A stretch of DNA of 64,000 nucleotides from Xanthomonas sp. CFBP 8443 (GTDB taxonomy: Bacteria > Pseudomonadota > Gammaproteobacteria > Xanthomonadales > Xanthomonadaceae). The stretch's first letter is position 1. Each line of letters starts with the position of its first letter. Below the pieces are notes generated by a model. The model worked only from the letters and a program-made list of their open reading frames with translations, made no database searches and was not told the origin of the DNA. Below are positions 40,438-49,355 of the stretch, piece after piece. A program made the translations under genes and the position numbers. Where the stretch lies: assembly GCF_025666195.1 (NCBI RefSeq), contig NZ_CP102592.1:1550001-1614000 (forward strand), in the 5' to 3' direction.

Positions 40438-40941
40438 ATGACCGTACGACCCAAACCCTCCGCCCTGATCTGGCTGCTGCTGTCCGCGCTGGTGATCGGC
40501 CTGGACCAGTGGAGCAAGGCCTGGGTGCTGTCCAGCCTGCCCGAGTTCACCGCGGTGCCGGTGATCCCCGGCTTCTGGAACTGGTACCGCACCTACAACA
40601 CCGGCGCCGCATTCAGTTTCCTGAGCCAGGCCGGCGGCTGGCAGCTGTGGTTCTTCACCGCGCTGGCGGTGGGCATCAGCGGCCTGCTGGCCTGGTGGCT
40701 GGCGCGCACGCCGCGCCGCGACTGGCGCAGCGCGATGCCGTACGCCCTGGTCATCGGCGGCGCGATCGGCAACGTGATCGACCGGCTGATGCACGGCCAC
40801 GTGGTCGATTTCATCCAGTGGTACGTGGGCGAGCACTACTGGCCCTCGTTCAACATCGCCGACTCGGCGATCGTCGCCGGCGCCGTGGGCATCGCCCTGT
40901 TCGGCGTGTTCGACGGCAAGTCGAAGCGAAAAGCGGGATAA
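40438..40941 (+). CDS. lspA: Prolipoprotein signal peptidase
   Basis: A 167-residue inner-membrane aspartyl peptidase with four helices. Conserved segments: [39 protein letters not shown] (first catalytic Asp) and FNIADSAI (second). It cleaves diacylglyceryl-modified prolipoproteins. The ATG at 40438 lies 97 bases after ileS, and ispH starts seven bases after its stop. Confidence 0.97.
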   Translation: MTVRPKPSALIWLLLSALVIGLDQWSKAWVLSSLPEFTAVPVIPGFWNWYRTYNTGAAFSFLSQAGGWQLWFFTALAVGISGLLAWWLARTPRRDWRSAMPYALVIGGAIGNVIDRLMHGHVVDFIQWYVGEHYWPSFNIADSAIVAGAVGIALFGVFDGKSKRKAG

Positions 40942-40948
40942 TCGGGCC

Positions 40949-41899
40949 ATGGACGTCCTGCTCGCCAATCCCCGTGGTTTCTGCGCCGGTGTCGACCGCG
41001 CGATCGAGATCGTCAAGCGCGCGATCGAGACCCTCGGCGCGCCGATCTACGTGCGCCACGAGGTGGTGCACAACCGCTTCGTGGTCGACGACCTGAAGCA
41101 GCGCGGCGCGATCTTCGTCGAGGAACTGGACGAGGTGCCCGACGGCAACACGGTCATCTTCAGCGCCCACGGCGTGTCCCAGGCGGTGCGCCAGGAGGCC
41201 GAGCGGCGCGGGCTGAAGGTGTTCGACGCGACCTGCCCGCTGGTCACCAAGGTCCATTTCGAAGTGGCCCGGCACTGCCGCGCCGGCCGCGATGTGGTGC
41301 TGATCGGCCATGCCGGCCACCCGGAAGTGGAGGGCACGATGGGCCAGTGGAACCGCGAACGCGGCGCCGGGCGCATCTATCTGGTCGAGGACATCGAACA
41401 GGTCGCCACGCTGGACATCCAGCAGCCGGAGAACCTGGCCTACACCACCCAGACCACGCTGTCGGTGGACGACACCCGCGGCATCATCGACGCGCTGCGC
41501 GCGCGCTACCCGGCGATGCAGGGGCCGAAGAACGACGACATCTGCTACGCCACGCAGAACCGCCAGGACGCAGTGCGCGACCTGGCCCGGCAGTGCGACC
41601 TGGTGCTGGTGGTCGGCTCGCCGAACAGCTCCAATTCCAACCGGCTCAGCGAGCTGGCGCGACGCGACGGGGTGGAGTCCTACCTGATCGACGGCGCCGA
41701 GGAGATCGACCCGGCCTGGATCGTCGGCAAGCGCCGCATCGGCCTGACCGCCGGCGCCTCGGCGCCGCAGGTGCTGGTGGACGGGGTCATCGCGCGGCTG
41801 CGCGAACTGGGCGCCGACGGCGTCGGCGAACTGGCTGGCGAACCGGAGTCGATGGTGTTCGCCCTGCCCAAGGAACTGCGCCTGCGCCTGGTCAATTGA
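40949..41899 (+). CDS. ispH: 4-hydroxy-3-methylbut-2-enyl diphosphate reductase
   Basis: A 316-residue iron-sulphur enzyme, the last step of the MEP isoprenoid pathway. The three cluster cysteines are in [12 protein letters not shown] (Cys12), [12 protein letters not shown] (about 96) and [10 protein letters not shown] (about 197); [12 protein letters not shown] binds the diphosphate. The ribF-ileS-lspA-ispH order is the usual one in gammaproteobacteria. Confidence 0.97.
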   Translation: MDVLLANPRGFCAGVDRAIEIVKRAIETLGAPIYVRHEVVHNRFVVDDLKQRGAIFVEELDEVPDGNTVIFSAHGVSQAVRQEAERRGLKVFDATCPLVTKVHFEVARHCRAGRDVVLIGHAGHPEVEGTMGQWNRERGAGRIYLVEDIEQVATLDIQQPENLAYTTQTTLSVDDTRGIIDALRARYPAMQGPKNDDICYATQNRQDAVRDLARQCDLVLVVGSPNSSNSNRLSELARRDGVESYLIDGAEEIDPAWIVGKRRIGLTAGASAPQVLVDGVIARLRELGADGVGELAGEPESMVFALPKELRLRLVN

Positions 41900-41934
41900 C
41901 CGGACGCCCGCGGCCCCCTAGAATTTGCGGTTCA

Positions 41935-42010
41935 GCCGGAATAGCTCAGTTGGTAGAGCGGCGCATTCGTAATGCGTAGGTCGTAGGTTCGATTCCTATT
42001 TCCGGCACCA
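41935..42010 (+). tRNA. tRNA-Thr (CGU anticodon)
   Basis: The 76-base cloverleaf begins GCCGGAA and ends TTCCGGCACCA, with the CCA encoded. The D arm is GCTCAGTTGGTAGAGC, the anticodon loop TTCGTAA with anticodon CGT is closed by GCGCA/TGCGT, and the T arm is GTAGGTTCGATTCCTAT. It reads ACG codons. A terminator follows at 42023, after which the AT-rich defence cassette begins. Confidence 0.97.
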
Positions 42011-42022
42011 GGATGCAACAGT

Positions 42023-42051
42023 AAGGCCGCCTTTAAAAAGGCGGCCTTTTT
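42023..42051 (+). terminator. Rho-independent terminator after tRNA-Thr
   Basis: AAGGCCGCCTTT pairs with AAAGGCGGCCTT across a two-base loop and is followed by TTT. It ends the tRNA transcript. Confidence 0.92.
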
Positions 42052-42067
42052 GCTGCCTTGGCTCTGC

Positions 42068-42084
42068 GTCTCATTGCATGAGAC
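42068..42084. promoter_or_regulatory. Perfect inverted repeat upstream of the SLATT gene
   Basis: GTCTCAT, the spacer TGC and ATGAGAC form a 7+7 palindrome about 80 bases before the GTG start. A TTGACA follows at 42099-42104, but no good -10 is 16-18 bases from it. It could be a regulator site of the defence cassette; that is inference. Confidence 0.4.
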
Positions 42085-42162
42085 TGTGACCGCTTACCTT
42101 GACATCTATGAGAATGCCCCCAGGTGGGAGTGGGGCTTATCCGTTAATCACAGGGGAAGCGA

Positions 42163-42762
42163 GTGAACAAGAACCTGTTGCTCAAAGACATTGCTGAGAG
42201 CGGCTACAACATCGGTTACGCAGCGAAGAAGCACCTAGCGACCTATGACATCGTCGAGAAAGCTCCTGGCTGGATCAGCATCCTTAGCTTCGCGTTCGGC
42301 GTTCTAGCACTTGTCGTTCCGCAGCTCAACAACAGCATCCTAGCTGCGTTCTTACTGATTGTTGCCTACGCGGTCTTTTACTTTAATTCATACCAAGATG
42401 GCAGGCTGGAATACTCCAGGGTTGGAAGCCGTCTGACGACCATCTTTACTACCCTCCGATCTTTGCTCTATGAGACAAAGAGTCGAGATGATGCGGCTAA
42501 TTTCGATGATCTTGAGGCGCGCTATCGTGAACTGCTCAATGAGTCGCAAAGCATCGGGATTAGTAAGCAGATTTTCTTGAGCGACTGGTATGCGCACTAC
42601 AAATTCTTCTGGCAAGCAGAACGATGCTGGTTGGAGGAGTATCGCCCTTTTACCTTCTGGCGGGATAAGGTTCCATTGTCTGCCACGATTGCCGGGGTTG
42701 TCTTGTTGATTGTCGTCGTCTGTGGTGTCGCATACTGGATTAGTAAGGGGTTCTGCGCATGA
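42163..42762 (+). CDS. SLATT-domain transmembrane protein (CBASS-like effector)
   Basis: A 199-residue protein starting with GTG at 42163 after the SD AGGGGAAG. Two hydrophobic helices (about 42-56 and 63-78) are followed by a long helical cytosolic part and a C-terminal membrane helix (about 172-194). The arrangement and the adjoining CD-NTase match SLATT proteins (SMODS and SLOG-associating 2TM effector), thought to open membrane pores when bound by a cyclic nucleotide. No enzyme motif is present. Codon use is AT-richer than its neighbours. The stop overlaps the CD-NTase start by four bases (ATGA), so effector and synthase are translated as a pair. Role is inferred from family and context. 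Confidence 0.82.
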   Translation: MNKNLLLKDIAESGYNIGYAAKKHLATYDIVEKAPGWISILSFAFGVLALVVPQLNNSILAAFLLIVAYAVFYFNSYQDGRLEYSRVGSRLTTIFTTLRSLLYETKSRDDAANFDDLEARYRELLNESQSIGISKQIFLSDWYAHYKFFWQAERCWLEEYRPFTFWRDKVPLSATIAGVVLLIVVVCGVAYWISKGFCA

Positions 42763-44057
42763 GCAATGCCTCTCTTTTTAGTGAATTCCGAGATAATATC
42801 GCTGTAGGCAATGCGGCGGACATTTCGACGAAATACGCCAGCATCACGACCCGGCTTAACAAGGACTTTTGGGGCTCCGATTCGGACGCCGCACACACCC
42901 TTCAGATTGGCTCCTACGGTCGTCGGACCGCCATCGATGGCGTAAGCGACTTGGACATGGCTTTTTCTATTCCGAAGGCCAAATTTGATCATTACAAGAG
43001 CTTGGGGGGCGATGGTCCGAAGACGATGCTCGATGATGTCAAAGCTTCGCTCAGGAAACGCTACGACAATGGAACGAAGATCAAAGCCGATGGCCAAGTC
43101 GTCGGTGTGTTCTTCTCGAGCTACCACGTTGAAATTTTGCCTGCCTATGAAGATTCTGATGGAAATTTTACGCATGGAGACACGAACACAGGCACGTGGA
43201 AGCTAACGAAGCCTCGTCCCGAGATTGAAGCAGTAAATAAGCTCAATTCTGAAACCAATTGGAATCTCAAGAACGCGTGCAAGATGCTGCGCGCGTGGCG
43301 GAATCACGTTGGTCTGAAGATGGGTGGGCTCCTTATTGATACGCTCAGTTACAAATTCTTTGATGAGCACAGCGCATACGAAGATGCGACATTTAAGGAC
43401 TATCCCCAAATGTTTGTTGACCTTTTCACCTATCTAGGTGGCTTGGCTGAACAGGACTACTGGTGGGCTCCAGGAAGCAATCAGCGAGTCAAATGCAAGA
43501 CCAAGTTCCAGCCAAAAGCGAAGAAGGCTGCGAAACGCTGCCAGGAAGCAATTGATGCGGCTGAAGAATCAAAGAAGGTAGCACATTGGAAAAAAGTATT
43601 TGGCCGAAAGTTTCCCTCTTCGGTTGCAACGACTGCTGCTTTCGATCGGTCGGCTCTCGTTCTCTCTTTTGACCGCGAGCAGTTCATCGAGGACAGCGTT
43701 CCGGTTGATATTGGCTACCACATCGAGGTAGAGGGGGAGGTCCGTGTCGGGAATGCTGTACAGGACAAGATTCGACAAGCGTTGCGCAGGAGGGACCGTG
43801 TTCCTCTCGGTCGACACTTGAGGTTCTACGTATCTGAATGCGACGTTCCTGAGCCTTACGCGATTTGGTGGAAGGTCCGGAATCAAGGTACAGTCGCCAT
43901 TGAGCGCAAGATGCTGCGCGGAGAGATCACGCCGGACGCGGACGGACTCAAGCAAAAGTACGAGACAACCGACTTCAGTGGCGACCACTACGTTGAGGTA
44001 TACGCCATAAAAGATGGTGTGTGCGTCGCGCGAGGGAAGGTTAGAGTAGCTCTCTAA
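42759..44057 (+). CDS. CD-NTase (SMODS nucleotidyltransferase) with AGS-C sensor domain
   Basis: A 432-residue enzyme. The polymerase-beta-like core has GSYGRRTAIDGVSDLDMAF, i.e. G51-S52 and the metal-binding D64-x-D66; the third acidic residue is in VEILPAY (E125), where many relatives have aspartate. The helical half (about 150-290) is followed by a C-terminal beta-domain with GTVAIERKMLRGEI and GDHYVEVYAIKDGVCVARG, the AGS-C sensor seen in SMODS proteins. Such enzymes make cyclic di- or oligonucleotides on phage infection. The product cannot be told from sequence. It has no accessory Cap2/Cap3 genes, so it would be a minimal type I CBASS. Confidence 0.88.
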   Translation: MSNASLFSEFRDNIAVGNAADISTKYASITTRLNKDFWGSDSDAAHTLQIGSYGRRTAIDGVSDLDMAFSIPKAKFDHYKSLGGDGPKTMLDDVKASLRKRYDNGTKIKADGQVVGVFFSSYHVEILPAYEDSDGNFTHGDTNTGTWKLTKPRPEIEAVNKLNSETNWNLKNACKMLRAWRNHVGLKMGGLLIDTLSYKFFDEHSAYEDATFKDYPQMFVDLFTYLGGLAEQDYWWAPGSNQRVKCKTKFQPKAKKAAKRCQEAIDAAEESKKVAHWKKVFGRKFPSSVATTAAFDRSALVLSFDREQFIEDSVPVDIGYHIEVEGEVRVGNAVQDKIRQALRRRDRVPLGRHLRFYVSECDVPEPYAIWWKVRNQGTVAIERKMLRGEITPDADGLKQKYETTDFSGDHYVEVYAIKDGVCVARGKVRVAL

Positions 44058-44155
44058 CTCAAAAGTAAGAACTCTGAGTCATACCGTCGACTGAGAAGGT
44101 CTCTGGTAGCTGCAACTGCGTCAGCCGCCGGCTCAATCAGCGCACGATCGATCAT
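44054..44155 (-). pseudogene. Short open frame coupled to the M61-like gene, possibly a truncated next gene
   Basis: The ATG at 44155 overlaps the stop of the M61-like gene by four bases, the same ATGA pattern as the rest of the operon. It reads MIDRALIEPAADAVAATRDL for its first 20 residues, 33 in all, and stops on the last codon of the opposing CD-NTase gene. The first third has local high-G+C codons, the rest AT-rich codons. It may be the 5' stump of an operon gene cut off by the defence cassette, or simply chance. Confidence 0.35.
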
Positions 44156-45891
44156 TGCGCGTGCGCGGTGGCTGGCAGCGAACAAGCCGTCTCCGCGCCC
44201 CCTTGCTTGCGCTTCCACTGCCACGTCGCCACGGTTTCCCCGCGCGGCTTGTACGAGACCGTCAACGGCTTGCCGCCGCGCAGCAGCTGCAAGGTGAGTA
44301 CGCCATCCTGTTCCCCCTGCAACTGGTCCTGGCCGACCGGGCGGGTGATTTCGTCGCCGTTTTGCACGCCGGCTTTGGCGGCCGCCGAGCCGGGGATCAG
44401 GTCGCGGACGATGCGCGGGGATTCGGTCAGTACGGCGGGGGCGAAGCCGAGTTCGTAGCGGCGCATGGGTTGCGAGATGCGTTCGAAGCAGGGGCCGAAG
44501 GCGTCGCTGGCCGGTAGCGGTGCGGCGCCGTCGAGCATGGCGTGCAGTTGGCGGACCGCGTCTTCGCCGAGGTTGTCGCGCAGCAGCGCTTCCCAGTCGG
44601 CGATGCCGAGCTGTTTGTTGCCTTGCTGGCGTTGCAGCATCGCCAGCATCAGGTCGTCCAGGGATTCGCGGCCGTTGCTGGCCTTGCGCATGGCGTCGTC
44701 GACGGTGACGAAGTACAGGAAGCCGCGGTCGTAGGGGAGGGTGCGGATGCGGGTGTCCTGCCAGAACTTCGCCGGGACGTCGCTGTTCGGGGCGTTGCCG
44801 AGGAGGTTGGTGTAGTAGCGGGCGGCGGTGTAGTTGAGGTCCTTCAGGAACGCGTCGGCATCGATCATGCCGTAGCGGAACGGCAGGCGCGCTTGGTAGA
44901 ACACGGCCATGCCTTCGTTGAACCAGGCGTCGGCCAGGGTTTCGCCGTCGTACTGCGCGCTCATGCGCGGCTGGAAGGTGTGGAACATCTCGTGGGCGAG
45001 GGTGAGTTCCAGCTGCTCCGGGTCGTTGCCGCGGTCGTCGTCGTAGGTGACGACGAAGGAGTTGTACATGCCCATGCCGCCGCCGGGGTTGACCCGGTTG
45101 CGGCGCAGGAACACGCCGTACGGCGTGGCCGGCACGGCGAAGAAGGCCTGGTAGTGCTGGCGCAGTTGCCGGGTCCAGGCCAGCAGTTTTTCCGCGTCGA
45201 ACGGGGTGTGGCCCTGCCAGGCGGAGAAGAAGCCGGTGGCGTCGGGCGCGGGCGGGTACAGGCCGATCTTGCCGGCCATGAAGTAGCTGCTGTCCAGCGC
45301 GTCCATGTCGACGTCGCGGGCGTTGCGGTCCTGCAGGCTGCTCACGGCATGCGCGCCTGCGCCCAGCGCGGACAGGTCCCATTGCAGGGCGATGTCGTGG
45401 CGGCCGCTGGGCGGATGCAGCAGGAAGGTGGCGCCGGCGCCGGAGAAGGCGCCTTCCTCGCTGCGCAGTTCGATCGGCGGCGCGGCGCCGCGCGCGGCCA
45501 GCGCTTCGGTCATCGTCGCGCGATAGGAAAAACGCAGGGTGCCGGCGACGGCGCGGTCGGCGAACCATTCGCGCTGCCGGGCCGGGCCTTCGCCCTGGTC
45601 GCGATAGCGCAGCTGCACGGGACCGCGGTCGTCGCGCGCGGCCAGTTCGCCGACGCTGGCGGCGATGGTGGGCACGTTGCTGGTCACGTGCGGCATCGCC
45701 AGCAGGACGCTGCCGGCCGGCGTGGGCTGCAGCGGGATCGTTTCGTCCACCAGCAGCGCCTCGATCCGGCTATCGGCAGCGTTCGCCTGCGCGTGGATGG
45801 TGATCGCGTACGGCGTATCGGTCGCGGCCAGGGCCGGGAATGCGGCGAGGGCCAGGAACAGTGGGAGGTGGCGTGGCATCTTCATCGGCAA
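44152..45891 (-). CDS. Secreted M61-like metallopeptidase with PDZ domain (copy 1)
   Basis: A 579-residue exported protein (signal peptide ending ALAATD, about residue 23). The N-terminal beta domain is followed by the peptidase domain with HEMFH (H301, E302, H305) and WFNEGMAVFY, whose Glu is the likely third zinc ligand. A PDZ domain near residues 480-550 has IPGSAAAKAGVQNGDEI. The layout is that of glycyl aminopeptidase-like M61 proteins. It probably trims peptides in the periplasm. It lies 21 bases after its paralogue and is the last intact gene of the peptide-degradation operon. Confidence 0.88.
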   Translation of the reverse strand: MPMKMPRHLPLFLALAAFPALAATDTPYAITIHAQANAADSRIEALLVDETIPLQPTPAGSVLLAMPHVTSNVPTIAASVGELAARDDRGPVQLRYRDQGEGPARQREWFADRAVAGTLRFSYRATMTEALAARGAAPPIELRSEEGAFSGAGATFLLHPPSGRHDIALQWDLSALGAGAHAVSSLQDRNARDVDMDALDSSYFMAGKIGLYPPAPDATGFFSAWQGHTPFDAEKLLAWTRQLRQHYQAFFAVPATPYGVFLRRNRVNPGGGMGMYNSFVVTYDDDRGNDPEQLELTLAHEMFHTFQPRMSAQYDGETLADAWFNEGMAVFYQARLPFRYGMIDADAFLKDLNYTAARYYTNLLGNAPNSDVPAKFWQDTRIRTLPYDRGFLYFVTVDDAMRKASNGRESLDDLMLAMLQRQQGNKQLGIADWEALLRDNLGEDAVRQLHAMLDGAAPLPASDAFGPCFERISQPMRRYELGFAPAVLTESPRIVRDLIPGSAAAKAGVQNGDEITRPVGQDQLQGEQDGVLTLQLLRGGKPLTVSYKPRGETVATWQWKRKQGGAETACSLPATAHAQ

Positions 45892-45912
45892 GGGCGCGGC
45901 AGGGAAGGGAAG

Positions 45913-47616
45913 TCAGGGCGAGCAGCGGGCGGCCAGCGCCGGATCGACGGCGAAGCGCCAGGCGTCAACGCGCGCGTTGCGCGGCAGGTACTCCAGCTGC
46001 AACGGTTTGCCGTCGCGTTCCAGTTTCAGCTGCATGCGGGTGTGCTCGTCGGCCATCGCCCGTTCCAGCGGTGTGTATTCGACGATGCGGTCGTTTTCCT
46101 GCACGCCGGCACGGGCGGCGGCGGAATCGGGCAGCAGGTTCTTGACCACGCCCATGCGCATGCGATCGAAACCGAGTTCGAACGGCTGGTGCGGCGCCGG
46201 TACCACGCGGTAGCAGCCGAACGCCGGGGCGGCCGGCACGATCAGTTTGCCGGCGACCATCGCGTCGAACTCGCTGCCGGCGCCCGCGCCGAGTTCGCGC
46301 ACCACCATCGCGCGCCATTCGGGCACGCCGATGGTTTCGCCGGCGCGCTGGCGCTTGAGCACTTCCAGCACCAGGTCGTCCACCGAATGCGCCTGCCGGC
46401 CATGCTGGCGCAGCTGCGCATCCACGCTCACCAGGTACATGAAGCCGCGGCCGTACGGCACGCGCTGGGCGCGCGCGTCCTTCCAGAAGCGTTCGCCGGC
46501 GGCGTTGTTGTCGAGCGCGCGGAACGGGTTGTCGTAGTAGCCGTCGGCGCGATGGTTGATCGCCTGCAGGAAGGCGTTCTTGTCATAGACGCCGGCGCGC
46601 AGCGACAGCAGCAGCGAGTAGAACTCGGCGGTGCCTTCGGTGTACCAGGCGGTGAGCGCGTGCTCTTCGCCGTCGAGCTTGGGCCAGGTGTGGGCCATCT
46701 CGTGCGCCAGCAGCGCCTGCGGGCCTTCGGCGATGGTCTGGCCCTGCGGTCCGTAGCCGAACATGAAGGAGTGCGCCAGGCCGGTGCCGCCGCCGGCCGG
46801 ATACGGGTTGCGGCGGGCGAAGGCGCGATAGGCCGAGCCGTCGTCGCCGAAGAAGCGCGCCATGTAGCGGTACAGCTGGCCGGTCTGGGTGGCCAGCCGC
46901 TGCGCGTCGAACGGCGGGGTGTCCATCCAGTAGAAGTGGAAGACGTCGTCGTCGTTTTCCGGCACCCGCTGCATCGCGCCGACGGCATAGTAGGAGAAGC
47001 GCAGCAGGTCGGTCGGCGCGGTGGTGCGCTGTTCGCCTTCGCCGACGCTCCACACGCCGCGCGCGCCGGCCGGCAGTGCGCTCAGGTCCCAGCGCAGGTG
47101 GATCTGGCGCGGCGCTTCGCCCGGCGGCAGCGCCATGAAATAGACGCCGGCGCCCATCAGGCCGCCATCCTGCGCGCGCAGGTCGAACAGCGGGCCGTTG
47201 CGGGTGTCGGCATCGACCGCGCGCGGCGGCGTGGCGTAGTCCACGTCGACGTCGCCGACGCTGGCGCGGGTGGCGAGGTAGTTGCGGTACTTGCCGGACG
47301 GGTCCGGCGCTTCGTCGACGGCGCGCAGCGGCAAGGTGCCGCGCGCGTCGCGCACGTTGATCTGTTCGGCGCTGTAGGCGGCGGTCGGGGTGGATACCAG
47401 TTCCACCGGCATGCGCAGCAACGGCGCGCCGGCGGCGACCTTGGGCGCGGGCAGGTGCAGTTGCACCTGCAGCGCGCCGATCTGGCCGGCGTCGGCCCTG
47501 GGCGTGAGCACCACGTCCAGCGGGACCGGGGCCGCCGGCGGTTCGGCGGCGAGCGCGGCGCAGGCCGGCATCAGCAACAGGGCAAGGTGCAGCCAGCGGG
47601 ACGTGCGTGCGCTCAT
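45913..47616 (-). CDS. Secreted M61-like metallopeptidase with PDZ domain (copy 2)
   Basis: A 567-residue paralogue of the next gene, with a signal peptide (ACAALAAEP, cleavage about residue 24). The zinc motif is HEMAH (H305, E306, H309) with WYTEGTAEFY, and the PDZ-like region has LLPDSAAARAGVQENDRIVEY. The ATG at 47616 was chosen because it overlaps the RidA stop (ATGA) and begins a clear signal peptide; the frame stays open further upstream without sense. The two paralogues differ in much of the N-terminal domain, so their specificities may differ. Confidence 0.88.
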   Translation of the reverse strand: MSARTSRWLHLALLLMPACAALAAEPPAAPVPLDVVLTPRADAGQIGALQVQLHLPAPKVAAGAPLLRMPVELVSTPTAAYSAEQINVRDARGTLPLRAVDEAPDPSGKYRNYLATRASVGDVDVDYATPPRAVDADTRNGPLFDLRAQDGGLMGAGVYFMALPPGEAPRQIHLRWDLSALPAGARGVWSVGEGEQRTTAPTDLLRFSYYAVGAMQRVPENDDDVFHFYWMDTPPFDAQRLATQTGQLYRYMARFFGDDGSAYRAFARRNPYPAGGGTGLAHSFMFGYGPQGQTIAEGPQALLAHEMAHTWPKLDGEEHALTAWYTEGTAEFYSLLLSLRAGVYDKNAFLQAINHRADGYYDNPFRALDNNAAGERFWKDARAQRVPYGRGFMYLVSVDAQLRQHGRQAHSVDDLVLEVLKRQRAGETIGVPEWRAMVVRELGAGAGSEFDAMVAGKLIVPAAPAFGCYRVVPAPHQPFELGFDRMRMGVVKNLLPDSAAARAGVQENDRIVEYTPLERAMADEHTRMQLKLERDGKPLQLEYLPRNARVDAWRFAVDPALAARCSP

Positions 47617-48053
47617 GGTCGGGCCTGGGGCAGGTAGGCGATGCATTCGATTTCCACCTTGGCGCCCAGCGCCAGGGCGTTGGCGCCGAAAGCACTGCGT
47701 GCGGGCAGGTGGCCGGGTTTGAAGCGGCGCACGTACAGGGCGTTGAACGCGGGCCATTGCGCCATGTCGGTCAGCATCACCGTGCACTTGGCGATGTCGT
47801 CCATGCCGGCGCCGGCCAGGGCCAGCGCACTGGCGACGTTGTCCAGGGCGTTGTTGGCCTGGGCGCTGAACTCTTCGGGCAACCCGCCCTTTGCGGCGCT
47901 GCCGATTTGGCCGGAGACGTAGAGCGTGTCGCCGGCGCGCACCGCGGCCGAGAACGGTGCGCCGGGCGCGGTGCCGTAGTGGCGCAGCGGCGCGGGTGCG
48001 GCCTGCGCGGTCCATGGCAGCAGGGCGCACAGCAGCAGCGGGAGTCGTTTCAT
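47613..48053 (-). CDS. RidA-family protein with signal peptide (periplasmic)
   Basis: A 146-residue protein. After a Sec-type signal (LLLCALLPWTAQAAPA, cleavage near residue 19) comes a RidA/YjgF fold: GDTLYVSGQIGS, NALDNVASALALAGAGMDDI, CTVMLTD and RSAFGANALALGAKVEIECIAYLP, with the active-site arginine before SAFGANALA and the C-terminal glutamate of VEIE. RidA proteins hydrolyse reactive enamine/imine products of PLP enzymes, normally in the cytosol. It overlaps the class-V aminotransferase gene upstream and the M61-like gene downstream by four bases each. Confidence 0.88.
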   Translation of the reverse strand: MKRLPLLLCALLPWTAQAAPAPLRHYGTAPGAPFSAAVRAGDTLYVSGQIGSAAKGGLPEEFSAQANNALDNVASALALAGAGMDDIAKCTVMLTDMAQWPAFNALYVRRFKPGHLPARSAFGANALALGAKVEIECIAYLPQARP

Positions 48054-49327
48054 GACAGGGCCTCTATCAGGCGTTCGACATCGTCGCTGTCGTTGTAGAA
48101 CGACGGCGAGACGCGAACGTAGTTGCGGTACAGGGTGACGGCGACGCCGGCGGCCTTCAGCTTCGGCGCCAGGCGCTTGCCGACGTCGCGCTGGGCGAAG
48201 GACACCAGCGCGGACCGGGAGTCGGGCGGGGTCATCGGTTCGAAGCCCAGACGCGGGATCGCGTCGTGCAGGCGCGCCAGCAGCGGTTGCCGCCATTGGG
48301 CGATGGTGTCCACGCCGATGCGTTCGATCAGTTCCAGCGACGTCGCCAGTGCGGCGGCCGCCGCGTTGTTGAGCGTGCCGACTTCGATCTTGCCGGCCAG
48401 GCCGTCGATCGCCTGCGTCTCCAGCGGCGGTTCGCCGGGCGGGTCGAACGGCAGGATGTGCGAGACCGTCTCGCCTTCCTGGCGGTAGCCCCACACCGTC
48501 TGCCGCAGCGCCTCCTGGCTGGCGCGGCGCGCGTACAGCACGCCCAGGCCGAAATCGCCCATCAGCCACTTGTAGGTGGAGCTGGCGGCGAAATCCACGC
48601 CGCTGCCGTGCAGGTCGATCGGGGTGTTGCCGGCGGCCTGGATCAGGTCGGCGTAGACCAGCGCGCCGCGGCTGTGGGCCAGCTCGCAGACCGCCTTGAG
48701 GTCGTGCTGGAAGCCGTTGACGCTGGACACCAGGGTCAGCGCGACCAGCCGCGTGCCCGGGGTGATCGCCTTGTCCAGGTCCTCCAGGCGGATGCGGTTG
48801 TCGCGCGGGCGCACCACCTGCACGTCGAGGCCGCGCTTGGCCAGTTCCATGTACATGAACAGCGAGCCATTGAAGTGGTAGGCATCGGTGACCACGCGCT
48901 GGCGGCTGTGCGGGATGCCGAGGCCGTTCAACACCAGGTTCTCGCCGAACATGGTGCTGGGAATCCACGCCAGTTCGTCGCGGTCGGCATGCAGCAGCCG
49001 GCCCAGTGCGGCCATCGCGCGTTCGCGGTCGCCGCCCATGTCGACCTTGTCGGCGTTGCCGTTCATCAGCCGCGCGTCGAGGAAGCCGCGCTGCGCCTGC
49101 GCGGCGGCGCGGGCGATCGGATGCATGTAGGCGCCGTTGAGATAGCAGCCGGCGATCTCGAAGGCATTGCCGAGGCCTTGCAGGCCGCGTGCGGGCGTGG
49201 ACGTGGCGGCCGTGGTCGCGTTGGTGGCGCCGGCGATGCCGGACAGCGCGGCCGACAGCGGCAGTGCGCCGGCCGCCGCCAGCAGTTGCCGGCGGGTGGG
49301 ATCGAAACGGGGCGAGCGAGTGTCCAT
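48050..49327 (-). CDS. Tat-exported class-V aminotransferase/epimerase-like PLP enzyme
   Basis: A 425-residue fold-type I PLP enzyme. The pyridine-binding aspartate is D227 (LVYADLIQAAG) and the Schiff-base lysine K253 (SSTYKWLMGDFG). The overall sequence resembles isopenicillin-N-epimerase-like and cysteine-desulphurase-like proteins. The N-terminus PTRRQLLAAAGALPLSAALS is a twin-arginine signal, so the enzyme is exported folded with its cofactor. Possible reactions are epimerisation, beta-elimination or transamination of a peptide or amino acid. It starts at the ATG 49327, 28 bases after the next RidA gene, and overlaps the periplasmic RidA gene. Confidence 0.87.
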   Translation of the reverse strand: MDTRSPRFDPTRRQLLAAAGALPLSAALSGIAGATNATTAATSTPARGLQGLGNAFEIAGCYLNGAYMHPIARAAAQAQRGFLDARLMNGNADKVDMGGDRERAMAALGRLLHADRDELAWIPSTMFGENLVLNGLGIPHSRQRVVTDAYHFNGSLFMYMELAKRGLDVQVVRPRDNRIRLEDLDKAITPGTRLVALTLVSSVNGFQHDLKAVCELAHSRGALVYADLIQAAGNTPIDLHGSGVDFAASSTYKWLMGDFGLGVLYARRASQEALRQTVWGYRQEGETVSHILPFDPPGEPPLETQAIDGLAGKIEVGTLNNAAAAALATSLELIERIGVDTIAQWRQPLLARLHDAIPRLGFEPMTPPDSRSALVSFAQRDVGKRLAPKLKAAGVAVTLYRNYVRVSPSFYNDSDDVERLIEALS

Positions 49328-49355
49328 GGGAGCGTTCCGGCAGGCGACGGTCGGT

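Noticed and set aside
42099..42145. Sigma-70 promoter for the SLATT gene starting at TTGACA
   Set aside because: No acceptable -10 hexamer stands 16-18 bases downstream, so the promoter is left open.
41935..44160. Direct repeat of the tRNA-Thr 3' end as an attachment site for the defence cassette
   Set aside because: No copy of the tRNA end was found at the right edge of the cassette and no integrase gene is present.
44054..45568. 504-residue minus-strand frame through the M61-like gene
   Set aside because: Most of it is another frame of the real peptidase gene; only the short stretch 44054-44155 is worth notice.
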